Below, in pieces: positions 51,236-60,013 of a stretch of DNA of 64,000 nucleotides; within the stretch, counting starts at the first letter, position 1; every line of letters begins with the position of its first letter. The translations under genes were made by a program, and so were the position numbers. The notes below the pieces were generated by a model. It did no database searches. It was not told the DNA's origin and saw nothing but the letters and a program-made list of their open reading frames with translations. The stretch is from RUG714 sp964623515 (GTDB taxonomy: Bacteria > Bacillota > Clostridia > Oscillospirales > Acutalibacteraceae). Location of the stretch: NCBI GenBank assembly GCA_964623515.1, contig CAZURV010000006.1, positions 1 through 64,000 on the forward strand. Reading direction: 5' to 3'.

Positions 51236-52000
51236 TTAGATTCCGAAAAGCTTTTTTGCATTCGCTTCTGCCGCATTGATAATTACCGAAACATCTGTAC
51301 TTCTGATTTCGGCAATTTTTTGTGCCGTATAGATAATCAGGGAAGAATTATTCCTTTTTCCTCTGAAAGGAGTGGGAGCCATATATGGGCAGTCCGTTTC
51401 AAGCAGAAGCCGTTCAAGAGGAATATATGCCGCAGTTTCCGTAGGTTTTCTGGCATTTTTGAATGTTACAGCGCCTCCTATGCCTATATACATTCCGAGA
51501 GCAATGATTTCTCTTGCTGTTTCAACACTGCCGCTGAAACAGTGCAAAACGCCTTTCGGCATGTATTCTTTTAAAATTTTAAGCGTATCAGCGTGCGCTT
51601 CACGATCGTGAACAATAATCGGCATATCCAGTTCATTCGCCAGTTTAATCTGTTTGGCGAAAACGGCAGTTTGGAGTTCTTTCGGCACTTCTTTCCAGTG
51701 GTAATCAAGTCCGATTTCACCAATGGCAACAATTTTTTTATTGCGTGTCAGTTTTCGTATTTCTTCTATTTCGGCGAATGAGTTTGCATTTGCTTCTTCG
51801 GGATGAATGCCGACTGCGCCATATATGTAATTGTATTTATCGCATAACTTAGTCGTAAATCGGCTTGTTTTTAAATTTGTGCCGCAGTTTATGATGTTGC
51901 AAACGCCCTTATACAGAAGGGAGGACAGAAGTTCATTCCTGTCCTCGTCGAACTGAACGTCATCATAATGCGCGTGCGTGTCAAAGATATTGTTTATCAT
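51236..52000 (-). CDS. tatD: TatD family metal-dependent hydrolase
   Basis: A 254-residue TIM-barrel metallohydrolase. Metal motifs: F-D-T-H-A-H-Y-D-D (about 6-14), G-E-I-G-L-D-Y (about 93-99), V-H-D-R-E-A (about 128-133), H-C-F-S-G (about 152-156) and E-T-D-C-P-Y-M-A-P (about 202-210). TatD proteins are 3'-5' DNases that work on oxidised DNA, and possibly D-aminoacyl-tRNA deacylases. Its start overlaps the metG stop by four bases, a common metG-tatD pairing in Firmicutes. Confidence 0.94.
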   Translation of the reverse strand: MINNIFDTHAHYDDVQFDEDRNELLSSLLYKGVCNIINCGTNLKTSRFTTKLCDKYNYIYGAVGIHPEEANANSFAEIEEIRKLTRNKKIVAIGEIGLDYHWKEVPKELQTAVFAKQIKLANELDMPIIVHDREAHADTLKILKEYMPKGVLHCFSGSVETAREIIALGMYIGIGGAVTFKNARKPTETAAYIPLERLLLETDCPYMAPTPFRGKRNNSSLIIYTAQKIAEIRSTDVSVIINAAEANAKKLFGI

Positions 52001-53928
52001 CTTATTTTAGCACCTGCGGGTACATTTTCCAGGAATACAACTTTTACATCATTTTTTCCCGCGTCGGCCGCAATAATCATTCCATTGCTTTCAACGCCGC
52101 AGAGTTTTGCGGGTTTTAGATTTGCAACAACGATAACTGTTTTGCCGATTAAATCTTCCGGCGTGTACCAGGGAGCGATTCCGCTTGCAACTGTTCTCGG
52201 CGTGCCCGAACCGTCATCCAAAGTCAGTTTCAGAAGCTTTTTTGTTTTTTGAATCTTCTCACATTTTGTGATTTTTGCAGCTCTTAAATCAATTTTTGCA
52301 AAGTCATCAATCGAAATCTGAGCAATACCCGGTATTTCCGATTGCACTTTTTTTGCATCTTCTTTGATTGTTTTTTCGATTTCTTTAAATTTTTTCTCGG
52401 CGTCAATGCGTGCAAACAAAGGTTCGGCTTTTTTTGTTTTTATGCCGCTTTTAAGCAATCCGAAAGTGGAAAGAGAATCGTAATCTTTGATATCACAGTT
52501 CATCTGTGCAAAAATTTGATCAGCTGTTTCCGGAATTATGGGCTGTAGCAGAGTGGCTAAAAATCTAATGCTTTCAAGCAGGTTGTAAAGCACAGTGCCG
52601 AGCCTTTTCTTTTTAGCTTCATCTTTGGCAAGTGTCCATGGCATTGTTTCATCAATATATTTGTTGGCGCGTTTTGCAAGGTTAAGGATATCGCCGACCG
52701 CGTCACTCATTTTAAATTCGCTGATATGTTTTTCCACGGCGGTAACTGTTTTTAGAGCAAACTGTTCAAGCTCATCGTCTACACCTTCATGCGTAGTTGG
52801 TTCGGGAATTTCTCCGCCGAAATATTTGTTGTTCATGGCAATCGTTCGGTTCACAAGATTGCCAATTGTGTTTGCAAGATCCGAATTGTACTTTTCAATC
52901 ATTGTGTCATAACTGATGGAACCGTCGCTCGCATGCGGCATTTCGCTTAAAAGATAGTATCTTACCGCATCAACGCCGAACAGGCTTACCAGCTGGTCAG
53001 CATATATAACATTGCCGATTGATTTACTCATTTTGCTTTCGCCCGCGAGCAGGAAAGGATGTCCGTAAACCTTTTTTGGAAGCGGTTCGCCGAGCGCCAT
53101 AAGCATAATCGGCCAGTATATAGTATGAAAGCGTACAATATCTTTGCCGATAATATGAACATCTGCTGGCCAGTATTTTTTGTATGCATTGCTTGGATTT
53201 TCCGTATCATAGCCAAGCGCAGTAATATAGTTAGAAAGAGCGTCAATCCAAACATAGATAACGTGTTTTTCATCAAATGTTACCGGAATTCCCCATTTAA
53301 AAGAAGTTCTTGAAACACATAAATCCTGTAGACCGGGTTTAATAAAATTGTTCAGCATTTCTTTCTTGCGTGCTTCGGGATAAATAAAATCTTTGTGTGT
53401 TTCGATGTATTCTTCTAGCTGTTTCTGATATTTTGAAAGCCTTAAAAAATATGCTTCTTCTTTAGCCGGCTGAACTTCGCGCCCACAGTCGGGACATTTG
53501 CCGTCCACAAGCTGAGATTCGGTCCAGAAACTTTCGCATGGCGTGCAGTAAAGCCCCTGATATTCACCTTTATAGATATCATCCTGATCATAGAGCTTTT
53601 TAAATATTTTTTGAACGGTTTTTTCATGATAGGAATCGGTCGTTCTGATAAATTTATCATACGTCGTATTCAGTAAATCGCAGATCGATTTGATTTGCGA
53701 AGCAATTTTATCAACGTATTCCTTAGGCTCAATACCTTCTTCTTTCGCAATTTCTTCTATTTTAATTCCGTGCTCGTCGGTACCTGTGCAGAAGAAAACA
53801 TCATACCCCTGCATTCGCTTATACCTCGCAATAGCATCCGTGAGCACAATTTCATAGCTGTTTCCGATGTGCGGTTTGCGCGATGTGTAAGCAATGGCAG
53901 TTGTAATATAGTATTTGCCTTTTTTCAT
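51997..53928 (-). CDS. metG: Methionyl-tRNA synthetase
   Basis: A 643-residue class I synthetase that charges tRNA-Met. HIGH motif as H-I-G-N (about 20-23), zinc-binding C-T-P-C and C-P-D-C (about 128-148), signature K-M-S-K-S in S-K-M-S-K-S-I-G-N (about 299-303), an anticodon-binding helical domain, and a C-terminal EMAP-type tRNA-binding domain (about 540-643: V-A-S-G-I-A-P-W-Y-T-P, V-V-A-N-L-K-P-A-K-L). An AAAGGAAGG site precedes the ATG. The leader is short, with no T-box. Confidence 0.96.
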   Translation of the reverse strand: MKKGKYYITTAIAYTSRKPHIGNSYEIVLTDAIARYKRMQGYDVFFCTGTDEHGIKIEEIAKEEGIEPKEYVDKIASQIKSICDLLNTTYDKFIRTTDSYHEKTVQKIFKKLYDQDDIYKGEYQGLYCTPCESFWTESQLVDGKCPDCGREVQPAKEEAYFLRLSKYQKQLEEYIETHKDFIYPEARKKEMLNNFIKPGLQDLCVSRTSFKWGIPVTFDEKHVIYVWIDALSNYITALGYDTENPSNAYKKYWPADVHIIGKDIVRFHTIYWPIMLMALGEPLPKKVYGHPFLLAGESKMSKSIGNVIYADQLVSLFGVDAVRYYLLSEMPHASDGSISYDTMIEKYNSDLANTIGNLVNRTIAMNNKYFGGEIPEPTTHEGVDDELEQFALKTVTAVEKHISEFKMSDAVGDILNLAKRANKYIDETMPWTLAKDEAKKKRLGTVLYNLLESIRFLATLLQPIIPETADQIFAQMNCDIKDYDSLSTFGLLKSGIKTKKAEPLFARIDAEKKFKEIEKTIKEDAKKVQSEIPGIAQISIDDFAKIDLRAAKITKCEKIQKTKKLLKLTLDDGSGTPRTVASGIAPWYTPEDLIGKTVIVVANLKPAKLCGVESNGMIIAADAGKNDVKVVFLENVPAGAKIR

Positions 53929-53963
53929 TTTCTTTTTCCTTCCTTTTGATTCTATATTAAAAT

Positions 53964-53992
53964 AGTATACTTGATTTCGCTTAAAATTTCAA
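53964..53992 (-). promoter_or_regulatory. Promoter of metG-tatD
   Basis: On the minus strand: TTGAAA (53992-53987), 17-base spacer, TATACT (53969-53964), 35 bases before the metG ATG. Confidence 0.6.
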
Positions 53993-54013
53993 CTGCTGTA
54001 TTATACTAGTCTT

Positions 54014-54751
54014 TTACAAAGCAATATCCATGATTGTCATAATCGCAAATCCGCATATTGCGCCGACAGATGCTATTTTCCCAGACTCACTGCAAAAACT
54101 TTCAGGTATCAGCTCGTCTATAACTACCCAAATCATTGCTCCCGCCGCAAAAGAAAGAAGGTAAGGCAGAAGCGGTGCCGCAATGCTTACAAGAAGCGCA
54201 CCGAGAACTGCGAATATCGGCTCAACAACAGCGGAAAGCTGTCCTATGAAAAAACTTTTTCCACGGCTCATTCCGCTCCTTCTCAAAGGCATGCTTACCG
54301 CAGCTCCCTCAGGAAAATTTTGTAGTCCGATGCCTATTGTTAAAGCTATTGCTGATGAAAGGGCGGATTTGTCGGTAGCACAAGCAAATGCGACTCCAAA
54401 TGCCATACCTTCGGGAATGTTGTGCAAGGTGATTGCAAGAATAAGAAGGGATACGTTTTTGTCCTTGTTTTTGATTTTGTTTGTTTTGCTTATCAGTCTG
54501 TCTGCAAGATAAAGAAAAGCTGTGCCGAGCAACAGTCCGATTCCTATTGGAATCCAGCTGCCGTTCATTTCGTGAGCAGGAAGCAAAAGACTCCAGAAAC
54601 TCGCCGAAAGCATAATTCCGGTGGCGAGACCAAGCATAAGGTTGAGCGCTTTTACGTTCATTTTTGTTATTAGAAAAACCGTAGCACTGCCGATTGCAGT
54701 TAACCCCCAGGTGAATATGCCACCGATCAGCGCCATAGTAACGTGATTCAT
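54014..54751 (-). CDS. ZIP family metal transporter
   Basis: A 245-residue transporter with about eight membrane segments. The metal-binding helices carry H-N-I-P-E-G-M-A-F-G (about 111-120) and N-F-P-E-G-A-A (about 148-154); a third site is V-I-D-E-L-I-P-E (about 212-219). ZIP proteins import zinc, iron or manganese. The first conserved histidine is replaced by asparagine in the second motif (Q-N-F-P-E-G), which is usual for GufA-like ZIPs. The ATG follows GGAG. It is monocistronic; no metal-responsive operator is obvious. Confidence 0.9.
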   Translation of the reverse strand: MNHVTMALIGGIFTWGLTAIGSATVFLITKMNVKALNLMLGLATGIMLSASFWSLLLPAHEMNGSWIPIGIGLLLGTAFLYLADRLISKTNKIKNKDKNVSLLILAITLHNIPEGMAFGVAFACATDKSALSSAIALTIGIGLQNFPEGAAVSMPLRRSGMSRGKSFFIGQLSAVVEPIFAVLGALLVSIAAPLLPYLLSFAAGAMIWVVIDELIPESFCSESGKIASVGAICGFAIMTIMDIAL

Positions 54752-54853
54752 TTTTATTCATCTCCGTATATCAGTTGGTTTAAGTCATATTCGGCTTAAC
54801 CTTTATGTAGTTACTACATACTATGTGAAATTGAACTTAAAGTTACTTCGGGA

Positions 54854-54882
54854 TTGTATTTTAAAAACATAAATGCTAAAAT
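54854..54882 (+). promoter_or_regulatory. Promoter giving a probable leaderless transcript
   Basis: TTGTAT (54854-54859), 17-base spacer, TAAAAT (54877-54882). The ATG at 54889 lies seven bases after the -10 element, where transcription normally starts, and no Shine-Dalgarno sequence is present. Confidence 0.55.
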
Positions 54883-54888
54883 ATAAAT

Positions 54889-56121
54889 ATGAAAAAATTT
54901 TTTGCTATTATATGCATATTGATTGTTTCTGTTGTAACTTCGGTTGTTGCTGATGCTTCTCCGAATATAAGCAGTAAAAATGCGATTTTAATTGATTTAA
55001 AAAACGGCGATACTGTTTTTTCCGTAAATGCAGATGAAAAAATCAAAATCGCAAGCATGACGAAAATTATGACATGTATTCTCGCCGTTGAAAATACGGA
55101 AGAGTTCGATGTTCCTTTTACGATTGATTCTTCTTTGCTTCCGCCGGAAAAAGAAGCGCACATTGTTGAGGCAGACCTTTCTTCCGCAGGTTTTGCGTGC
55201 GGAGATACGGTAACCGTAAGAGATTTGATTTACGGTCTAATGCTTCCGTCGGGAGCCGAATGTGCGGAGATTCTTGCGAATCTGACAGCGGGGGATACGG
55301 ATTCTTTTGTAAAACTTATGAATTTGAAAGCTACGGAAATCGGATTATCATCCACCTGTTTTACAAATGCAGACGGCGAAGATAATACTTACAATTATTC
55401 CACTGTGAATGATGTTGCCTTAATGTTTTCTTACGGGCTCAAAAACGATTTCTTCAAAAGTGTTGTTTCTTCACGCGAATATATCACATCGAGCGGTATG
55501 AAATTGGAAAGCACAATCAGCCTGAAACAGAGAACGACGGGCAAGAATTATGACTGTATATCCGGTGGAAAAACGGGCACAACATCTGAGGCAGGACTTT
55601 GTTTGGCAAGTTATGCGGAAAAAAACGGTGAGGAACTGATGCTTGTGACTGCCGGAGCGCCTTTCGATTATGGTTCGGCGGTTAATCTGGAGGACGCGCA
55701 GACCGTTTACGAATATTATTTTGACAATTATGATTATGTGTATGTTTTCAGCAAAGGGCAGAATATAGCTTCCGTTAAAACAAAAGATTTATCCGAAGAA
55801 AATATGATTTGCACTGCCGAAGAGTCCGTTGAAAAATTTTTACCGCAGGATGCTCGTATTGATTACGTTTACAGTGGTTGTCACACTGTAGACAACTCTT
55901 TTCATAAAGGCGATCATATCGGAACTGTTTCGGTAGTGTGTGACGGAAAAACTATTTGCAAAACCGATGCGGTTTTAAAAGATGAACCGCATTTTAGCCT
56001 CTTCCGCTGGATTGAGAATCGCAAAAAAATTGTGCTACTTGTTTTTGCTTTTGCGGCAGTATTGTTTGTAGGGGTTCAATATATCGTCAGATATTTGGTA
56101 CGCAAAAAAGGAAAATCCTAA
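54889..56121 (+). CDS. D-alanyl-D-alanine carboxypeptidase (peptidase S11, DacF-like)
   Basis: A 410-residue penicillin-binding protein that trims the terminal D-Ala of peptidoglycan stem peptides. Signal peptide at about 1-23. The S-x-x-K motif is S56-M-T-K59 and the K-T-G motif is K228-T-G. The second motif, normally S-x-N, reads S121-G-A, with alanine for the catalytic-site asparagine. A C-terminal beta domain (about 265-370) and a membrane helix (about 381-400) with a basic tail anchor it. No ribosome site precedes the ATG; see the promoter entry. The gene ends at the edge of a dispersed repeat. Confidence 0.9.
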   Translation: MKKFFAIICILIVSVVTSVVADASPNISSKNAILIDLKNGDTVFSVNADEKIKIASMTKIMTCILAVENTEEFDVPFTIDSSLLPPEKEAHIVEADLSSAGFACGDTVTVRDLIYGLMLPSGAECAEILANLTAGDTDSFVKLMNLKATEIGLSSTCFTNADGEDNTYNYSTVNDVALMFSYGLKNDFFKSVVSSREYITSSGMKLESTISLKQRTTGKNYDCISGGKTGTTSEAGLCLASYAEKNGEELMLVTAGAPFDYGSAVNLEDAQTVYEYYFDNYDYVYVFSKGQNIASVKTKDLSEENMICTAEESVEKFLPQDARIDYVYSGCHTVDNSFHKGDHIGTVSVVCDGKTICKTDAVLKDEPHFSLFRWIENRKKIVLLVFAFAAVLFVGVQYIVRYLVRKKGKS

Positions 56122-56165
56122 TGCCTCCTAAGAGGCGGGGAACATCGGCAAATAGGTTATATAAA
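56117..56165 (+). repeat. Dispersed repeat, copy B
   Basis: Matches copy A (5081-5118, opposite strand): CCTAAGAGGCGGGG, then AACATCGGCAAATAGG, then TTATAT. The palindromic GCCTC / GAGGC core is kept. It fills the gap between the carboxypeptidase stop and the following gene and produces a false N-terminal extension (M-P-P-K-R-R-G) on that gene. Confidence 0.7.
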
Positions 56166-56183
56166 GTTATGGTTGGAAATAAA

Positions 56184-56639
56184 ATGAACAGAAAAAGAAA
56201 AGTAACGGTTTTAATGATTCTTGTTGTGTGTATTTTTATTTTAATTTCCGCTTTTTGTTTTGCAGAAGGTTATTGGACTTTTAATCCACCTGGAATGACT
56301 GCTTCGCAGACTGTTGAACGGTATATACAGTATTTTAATGCGGAAAATACCGTTGGTGCAAACTCTCTGCATTATACGTTCGGGCAAGAGGGCTTTTATT
56401 TTACTTATTTTGATTTGAAGCAATATAAAGATAATATTGATTGTATCTCAGCCGTAGAAATAGGAAAGTCTGATAAATATATTGTTGAACCGATAGCAAA
56501 GGAAGCAGTTTCCGTTTCGGCCGATTACACAATGGTAAAGGCTGAAGTTATTTCAAGCGGAGAAAAGAAAATGAATTGGGTGTTTATTCTTGTGAAAAAA
56601 AATGAAAATTCCCGCTGGCGCGTATGCTGGATGGGTTAA
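56184..56639 (+). CDS. Small exported protein, DUF4829-like
   Basis: A 151-residue protein with an N-terminal hydrophobic segment (about 7-26, likely an uncleaved anchor or signal) and an extracytosolic domain of about 120 residues of cystatin/NTF2-like appearance: V-E-R-Y-I-Q-Y-F-N-A-E-N, then V-S-A-D-Y-T-M-V and W-V-F-I-L-V-K-K-N-E-N-S-R-W-R-V. It resembles the DUF4829 type found in Firmicutes, a weak assignment. I start at ATG 56184; the longer frame from 56121 is encoded by the repeat. An ATG at 56169 is also possible. Confidence 0.65.
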   Translation: MNRKRKVTVLMILVVCIFILISAFCFAEGYWTFNPPGMTASQTVERYIQYFNAENTVGANSLHYTFGQEGFYFTYFDLKQYKDNIDCISAVEIGKSDKYIVEPIAKEAVSVSADYTMVKAEVISSGEKKMNWVFILVKKNENSRWRVCWMG

Positions 56640-56668
56640 TACATATAAATTGCTTAAGGAGTGCAGGT

Positions 56669-57493
56669 GTGTTACATAAAATTGAAGAAATTTTTTTATG
56701 GGTTATCATTTACAGTATAGTAGGCTGGATATATGAGTCAATTGTGTGTTCAATAGGGCAGAAAAGGCTTGTAAACAGGGGATTCCTAAATGGCCCTTAT
56801 ACTCCGATTTACGGGGTAGGTGCGCTTTTTGATATTCTTATACTCGGTTGGATTAAAAATCCGATACTGTTGTTTTTCCTCGGTGCTGTTGTTTGTTGTA
56901 TCATTGAGTATATAACATCCTATTTAATGGAAAAACTTTTTCACGCCCGTTGGTGGGATTATTCAAAAAGAAGGTTCAACATTAACGGCAGAGTTTGTCT
57001 ACTCGGTGCTATTGTATTCGGTATACTTTCGGTAGTCCTGCTGAAAGTGATTCATCCGATTGTTTCAACATATATCGGAATGATACCTCAGCCTTGGCTC
57101 CATATTGTTTCAAGCGTTATTTTTGTTTTGTTTGTAACGGATATAATCGTAACTGTTACTGGATTTACAGGATTTAATGATAAACTTAAGGAAATATCAT
57201 TAATTTTTGAACAAAAAAAAGATATAGCGTTTAAATCTTTTGATATTTACAAAACAGAAGCAAATGAAAAAATAAAAGATGGTGCGGGGAAACTGAAAGA
57301 AAACGCAGTAAAAATCAAGGAAAACGCGTCGCGTTCAGCAGTTTTTTCCCTATATGAAAATATAACCGGAAAACTTAACAAACAGCAACGCAGAATGATA
57401 AAGGCATTTCCGAAACTTAAATCGCTTAAATACGACGATATATTATCCGATTTGCGTGAATTACTTAGTAAATTCAAAAACAAATCTGATTAA
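56669..57493 (+). CDS. CmpB-family membrane protein (putative ABC permease)
   Basis: A 274-residue protein of the PF06541 (CmpB) family, annotated as putative ABC transporter permease without proof. Five or so membrane helices in the first 180 residues contain the signature Y-S-I-V-G-W-I-Y-E-S, N-R-G-F-L-N-G-P-Y-T-P-I-Y-G-V-G, and W-W-D-Y-S. The last 90 residues are a charged coiled-coil-like cytosolic tail (A-N-E-K-I-K-D-G-A-G-K-L-K-E-N). The start is GTG at 56669, with AAGGAG seven bases upstream; the longer frame lacks a ribosome site. A strong terminator follows. Confidence 0.85.
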   Translation: MLHKIEEIFLWVIIYSIVGWIYESIVCSIGQKRLVNRGFLNGPYTPIYGVGALFDILILGWIKNPILLFFLGAVVCCIIEYITSYLMEKLFHARWWDYSKRRFNINGRVCLLGAIVFGILSVVLLKVIHPIVSTYIGMIPQPWLHIVSSVIFVLFVTDIIVTVTGFTGFNDKLKEISLIFEQKKDIAFKSFDIYKTEANEKIKDGAGKLKENAVKIKENASRSAVFSLYENITGKLNKQQRRMIKAFPKLKSLKYDDILSDLRELLSKFKNKSD

Positions 57494-57503
57494 AATCGAT
57501 AAA

Positions 57504-57542
57504 AAAACTGCGGTGCATTTCAATTTTGCACCGCAGTTTTTT
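57504..57542. terminator. Bidirectional terminator
   Basis: A perfect 14-base stem (AAAACTGCGGTGCA and its complement) with a nine-base loop and T runs on both strands, between convergent genes. Confidence 0.92.
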
Positions 57543-57551
57543 CAATTATTA

Positions 57552-58889
57552 TCAATAGTAAATTTCCCTGTAATTCCGAACATATTTTCTGGACCATTTT
57601 TCAACAGCTGTTTTTGAATAAGTTTTGGGCATTTGTGCGCATATCGAAGCGCTTTTCGCAATATTTCCGGCAACACCGATAATCTTTTTCAGCAGTTTTT
57701 TGTCCGTACATGCGCTTTTTGCTATCCCGATAAACTGTTTGAGATCAAGATTTATCATGGAAGCAATATCCGTTGAATTTGCGCCGATTGAAATGATTTC
57801 TGTGCACATCATTCCACTTGAGAACATATAGCTGATTTCTTCGGGAGTGAATTTCGTAAGCGCTACCTTAACACAGTCGAGAATACAGAAACCAAGTCCG
57901 AGTTCGTTATAATAGCTTCTCTGATACTGCCAGAGTGTATCGGCTGAATATATACCGTCTTTATCTGCTTCAACCGCATCTGCAAGCATTTTTGCGGCTT
58001 TCAGACTGTTTGCTATTCCCGAACCGATTATGGGCACTGTCATAAATGCGGCGTCTCCTATCGCGGCATATCCGTGGCATACGAGAACGGCAAGCGGCTG
58101 ACGTACCGGAATATTAACAAACTGACCGCCTCTCACAACTTCGTTCGAAATACATGGATTGGTTTTTCGCAGAGAATTTAAAGTATCTTCAACTTCATCC
58201 ATACTGAATGGTGAAAATCGTCCTATAAGCACATCGCACATATCATCCTCAGTTGCAAGCCAGCTTATTCCGAGTTTTCCGTCGTGAAGCAGATAAACCT
58301 GATATTTGTCTTCCGGCGTGAAATCGCCTTCTTTTTTGTAGAAAGCCCTGTAAACATAGAACTGGTTAAACGGACCTGTTTTTCTTTCAATATCGCAGAA
58401 AGCGGGGAGTTGTGTTCTTATCGGGCTATTCATACCGCAGGCATCTATCACAAGATCGGCGTAATATTCACCTTTGCTCGTCTTTATACCGACAATACGG
58501 TTTCCAATAAGTATCGGTGATTCAACGGTCGTTTCAAATTTGATTTTTGCATCATTATCTTCCGCATATTTTATAAGATGCTTGTAAATATCTTTCCGTT
58601 CAACTTTAATTTCAAGGTCCCATTCGGGGATATCTTGGTTGACTTTTGTTTGTTGGTCCGGACTGATGAAAGTCATATTCGTTTTATATTCCCATTTCCC
58701 GTCTTCTATCATAGGAATACCAGTATCTGTAAGTGCGTTGGGAGCAAAAATATCAGTCCAGTCATATCCCATATCTTCGCGCTTGTTCTTTTCAAATACA
58801 GTAACGTCGTATCCCATTCTTGCAAGATGGCCTGCAACGGCAAAACCGCCGTGTCCGCCTCCGGCAACAATAATTTCTTTTTTATTCAT
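57552..58889 (-). CDS. FAD-dependent oxidoreductase (geranylgeranyl reductase / monooxygenase-like)
   Basis: A 445-residue flavoprotein. The N-terminal dinucleotide fold is V-A-G-G-G-H-G-G-F-A-V-A-G (about 8-20), followed by V-F-E-K. A second FAD motif A-A-I-G-D-A-A-F-M-T-V-P-I-I-G-S-G-I (about 270-287) and D-L-V-I-D-A-C-G-M-N-S-P (about 145-156) place it with the GR2 family of geranylgeranyl reductases, aromatic monooxygenases and FixC-like proteins. In an anaerobe a reductase or dehydrogenase role is more likely than a monooxygenase; the substrate is unknown. It overlaps the upstream dus gene by eight bases. Confidence 0.83.
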   Translation of the reverse strand: MNKKEIIVAGGGHGGFAVAGHLARMGYDVTVFEKNKREDMGYDWTDIFAPNALTDTGIPMIEDGKWEYKTNMTFISPDQQTKVNQDIPEWDLEIKVERKDIYKHLIKYAEDNDAKIKFETTVESPILIGNRIVGIKTSKGEYYADLVIDACGMNSPIRTQLPAFCDIERKTGPFNQFYVYRAFYKKEGDFTPEDKYQVYLLHDGKLGISWLATEDDMCDVLIGRFSPFSMDEVEDTLNSLRKTNPCISNEVVRGGQFVNIPVRQPLAVLVCHGYAAIGDAAFMTVPIIGSGIANSLKAAKMLADAVEADKDGIYSADTLWQYQRSYYNELGLGFCILDCVKVALTKFTPEEISYMFSSGMMCTEIISIGANSTDIASMINLDLKQFIGIAKSACTDKKLLKKIIGVAGNIAKSASICAQMPKTYSKTAVEKWSRKYVRNYREIYY

Positions 58890-59853
58890 TGCTGTTCTCC
58901 TTTATTATTTTTAATGCAAGCTCTTCAAGCTGCTCAATGCTTTTTAGTTCTCCGCATGCACGCCGATAATAAGCCGCGCCCCTTATACCCTTAAGATACC
59001 ATGCGGCGTGTTTGCGTGCTTCACGTATGCCTACTCGTTCACCTTTATATTCGATGATTTTATTAACGTGTTTCAGCATAATCAGCATACGGCTTTTAAG
59101 CGGCGGTTCAGGAATAATTCTTGTATGTTCAAGATATGCGCATATCTGCTGAAATATCCATGGTGCGCCAAGAGCCCCCTGGGCAATCATGATTCCGTCG
59201 CACCCTGTTTCTTCAAGCATTGTAATTGCGCTTTGAATATCGTGAATGCCTCCGTTGCCGAAAACCGGAATTTTAACTTCTCTTTTAACTTTGGCAATTG
59301 TCTTATAATCAATCGGAAAAGCATACATTTGTTCCCTTGTTCTTCCGTGTACAGTTACTGCTGACACTCCCTCGGCTTCAGCGATTTTTGCAAGTTCAGG
59401 AGCGTTTATATTCTGTCTGTCCCATCCTGTACGGCATTTTACCGTAACAGGAACTTCGGAAATCCGTACAACTTCTTTAATGATTGAATCGGCAAGAGAC
59501 AGGTTCTGCATTAAAGCCGAACCGCCTCCGGATTTGACTATTTTCGGAGCAGGGCATCCCATATTTATGTCAATGATATCCGGCTTAAAATCCAAACATT
59601 TCCATGCGGCTTCTGCCATAGTTTTCGGAGAATTCCCGAAAATCTGCACTGCCGCCGGTCGTTCACGGTCGCTCAACGTCAAAAGCTCTCTGCTTTTTTT
59701 GTCATGCATAGTAAGACCTTTGGAACTTACCATCTCTCCTGTAACATATCCCGCACCGAAATTTATGCATATTTCGCGAAACGCCATATCTGCAACACCC
59801 GCCATTGGAGCGAGCGCTATATTGTTTTTTAACTGAACGTTTCCGATTTTCAT
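58882..59853 (-). CDS. dusB: tRNA-dihydrouridine synthase
   Basis: A 323-residue FMN enzyme that reduces uridines in the D loop of tRNAs. Visible: A-P-M-A-G-V-A-D (about 15-22), Q-I-F-G (about 72), I-N-M-G-C-P-A-P-K (about 98-106, with the catalytic cysteine), V-K-C-R-T-G-W (about 139-145), V-H-G-R-T-R-E-Q (about 168-175) and G-N-G-G-I (about 200-204). I start at the ATG at 59853 because AGGA lies eight bases upstream; a much longer frame extends back across the promoter and into polA. The DusB-type call fits Firmicutes. Confidence 0.93.
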   Translation of the reverse strand: MKIGNVQLKNNIALAPMAGVADMAFREICINFGAGYVTGEMVSSKGLTMHDKKSRELLTLSDRERPAAVQIFGNSPKTMAEAAWKCLDFKPDIIDINMGCPAPKIVKSGGGSALMQNLSLADSIIKEVVRISEVPVTVKCRTGWDRQNINAPELAKIAEAEGVSAVTVHGRTREQMYAFPIDYKTIAKVKREVKIPVFGNGGIHDIQSAITMLEETGCDGIMIAQGALGAPWIFQQICAYLEHTRIIPEPPLKSRMLIMLKHVNKIIEYKGERVGIREARKHAAWYLKGIRGAAYYRRACGELKSIEQLEELALKIIKENSNE

Positions 59854-59889
59854 ATTCCTAATCCTATTTAATGGTTGAGATATATAAAT

Positions 59890-59918
59890 AATATAGCATA
59901 AATAGCTTTTAAAAACAA
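59890..59918 (-). promoter_or_regulatory. Promoter of dusB
   Basis: On the minus strand: TTGTTT (59918-59913), 17-base spacer, TATATT (59895-59890), 37 bases before the start codon. Confidence 0.5.
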
Positions 59919-60013
59919 ATAATTTATGGTAAAATAGAATGCAAATCCAATAAAGATAAAAATCCTGAATTATGATGACTTTTGCAGTATACTGCGTTAA
60001 ACGGAGGAACAAC

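Noticed and set aside
53929..53963. Possible T-box before metG
   Set aside because: The leader is about 35 bases with no T-box sequence or terminator.
59854..60012. N-terminal extension of the Dus gene
   Set aside because: The extra 53 codons cross the promoter region and enter the divergent polA leader; a good ribosome site supports the later ATG.
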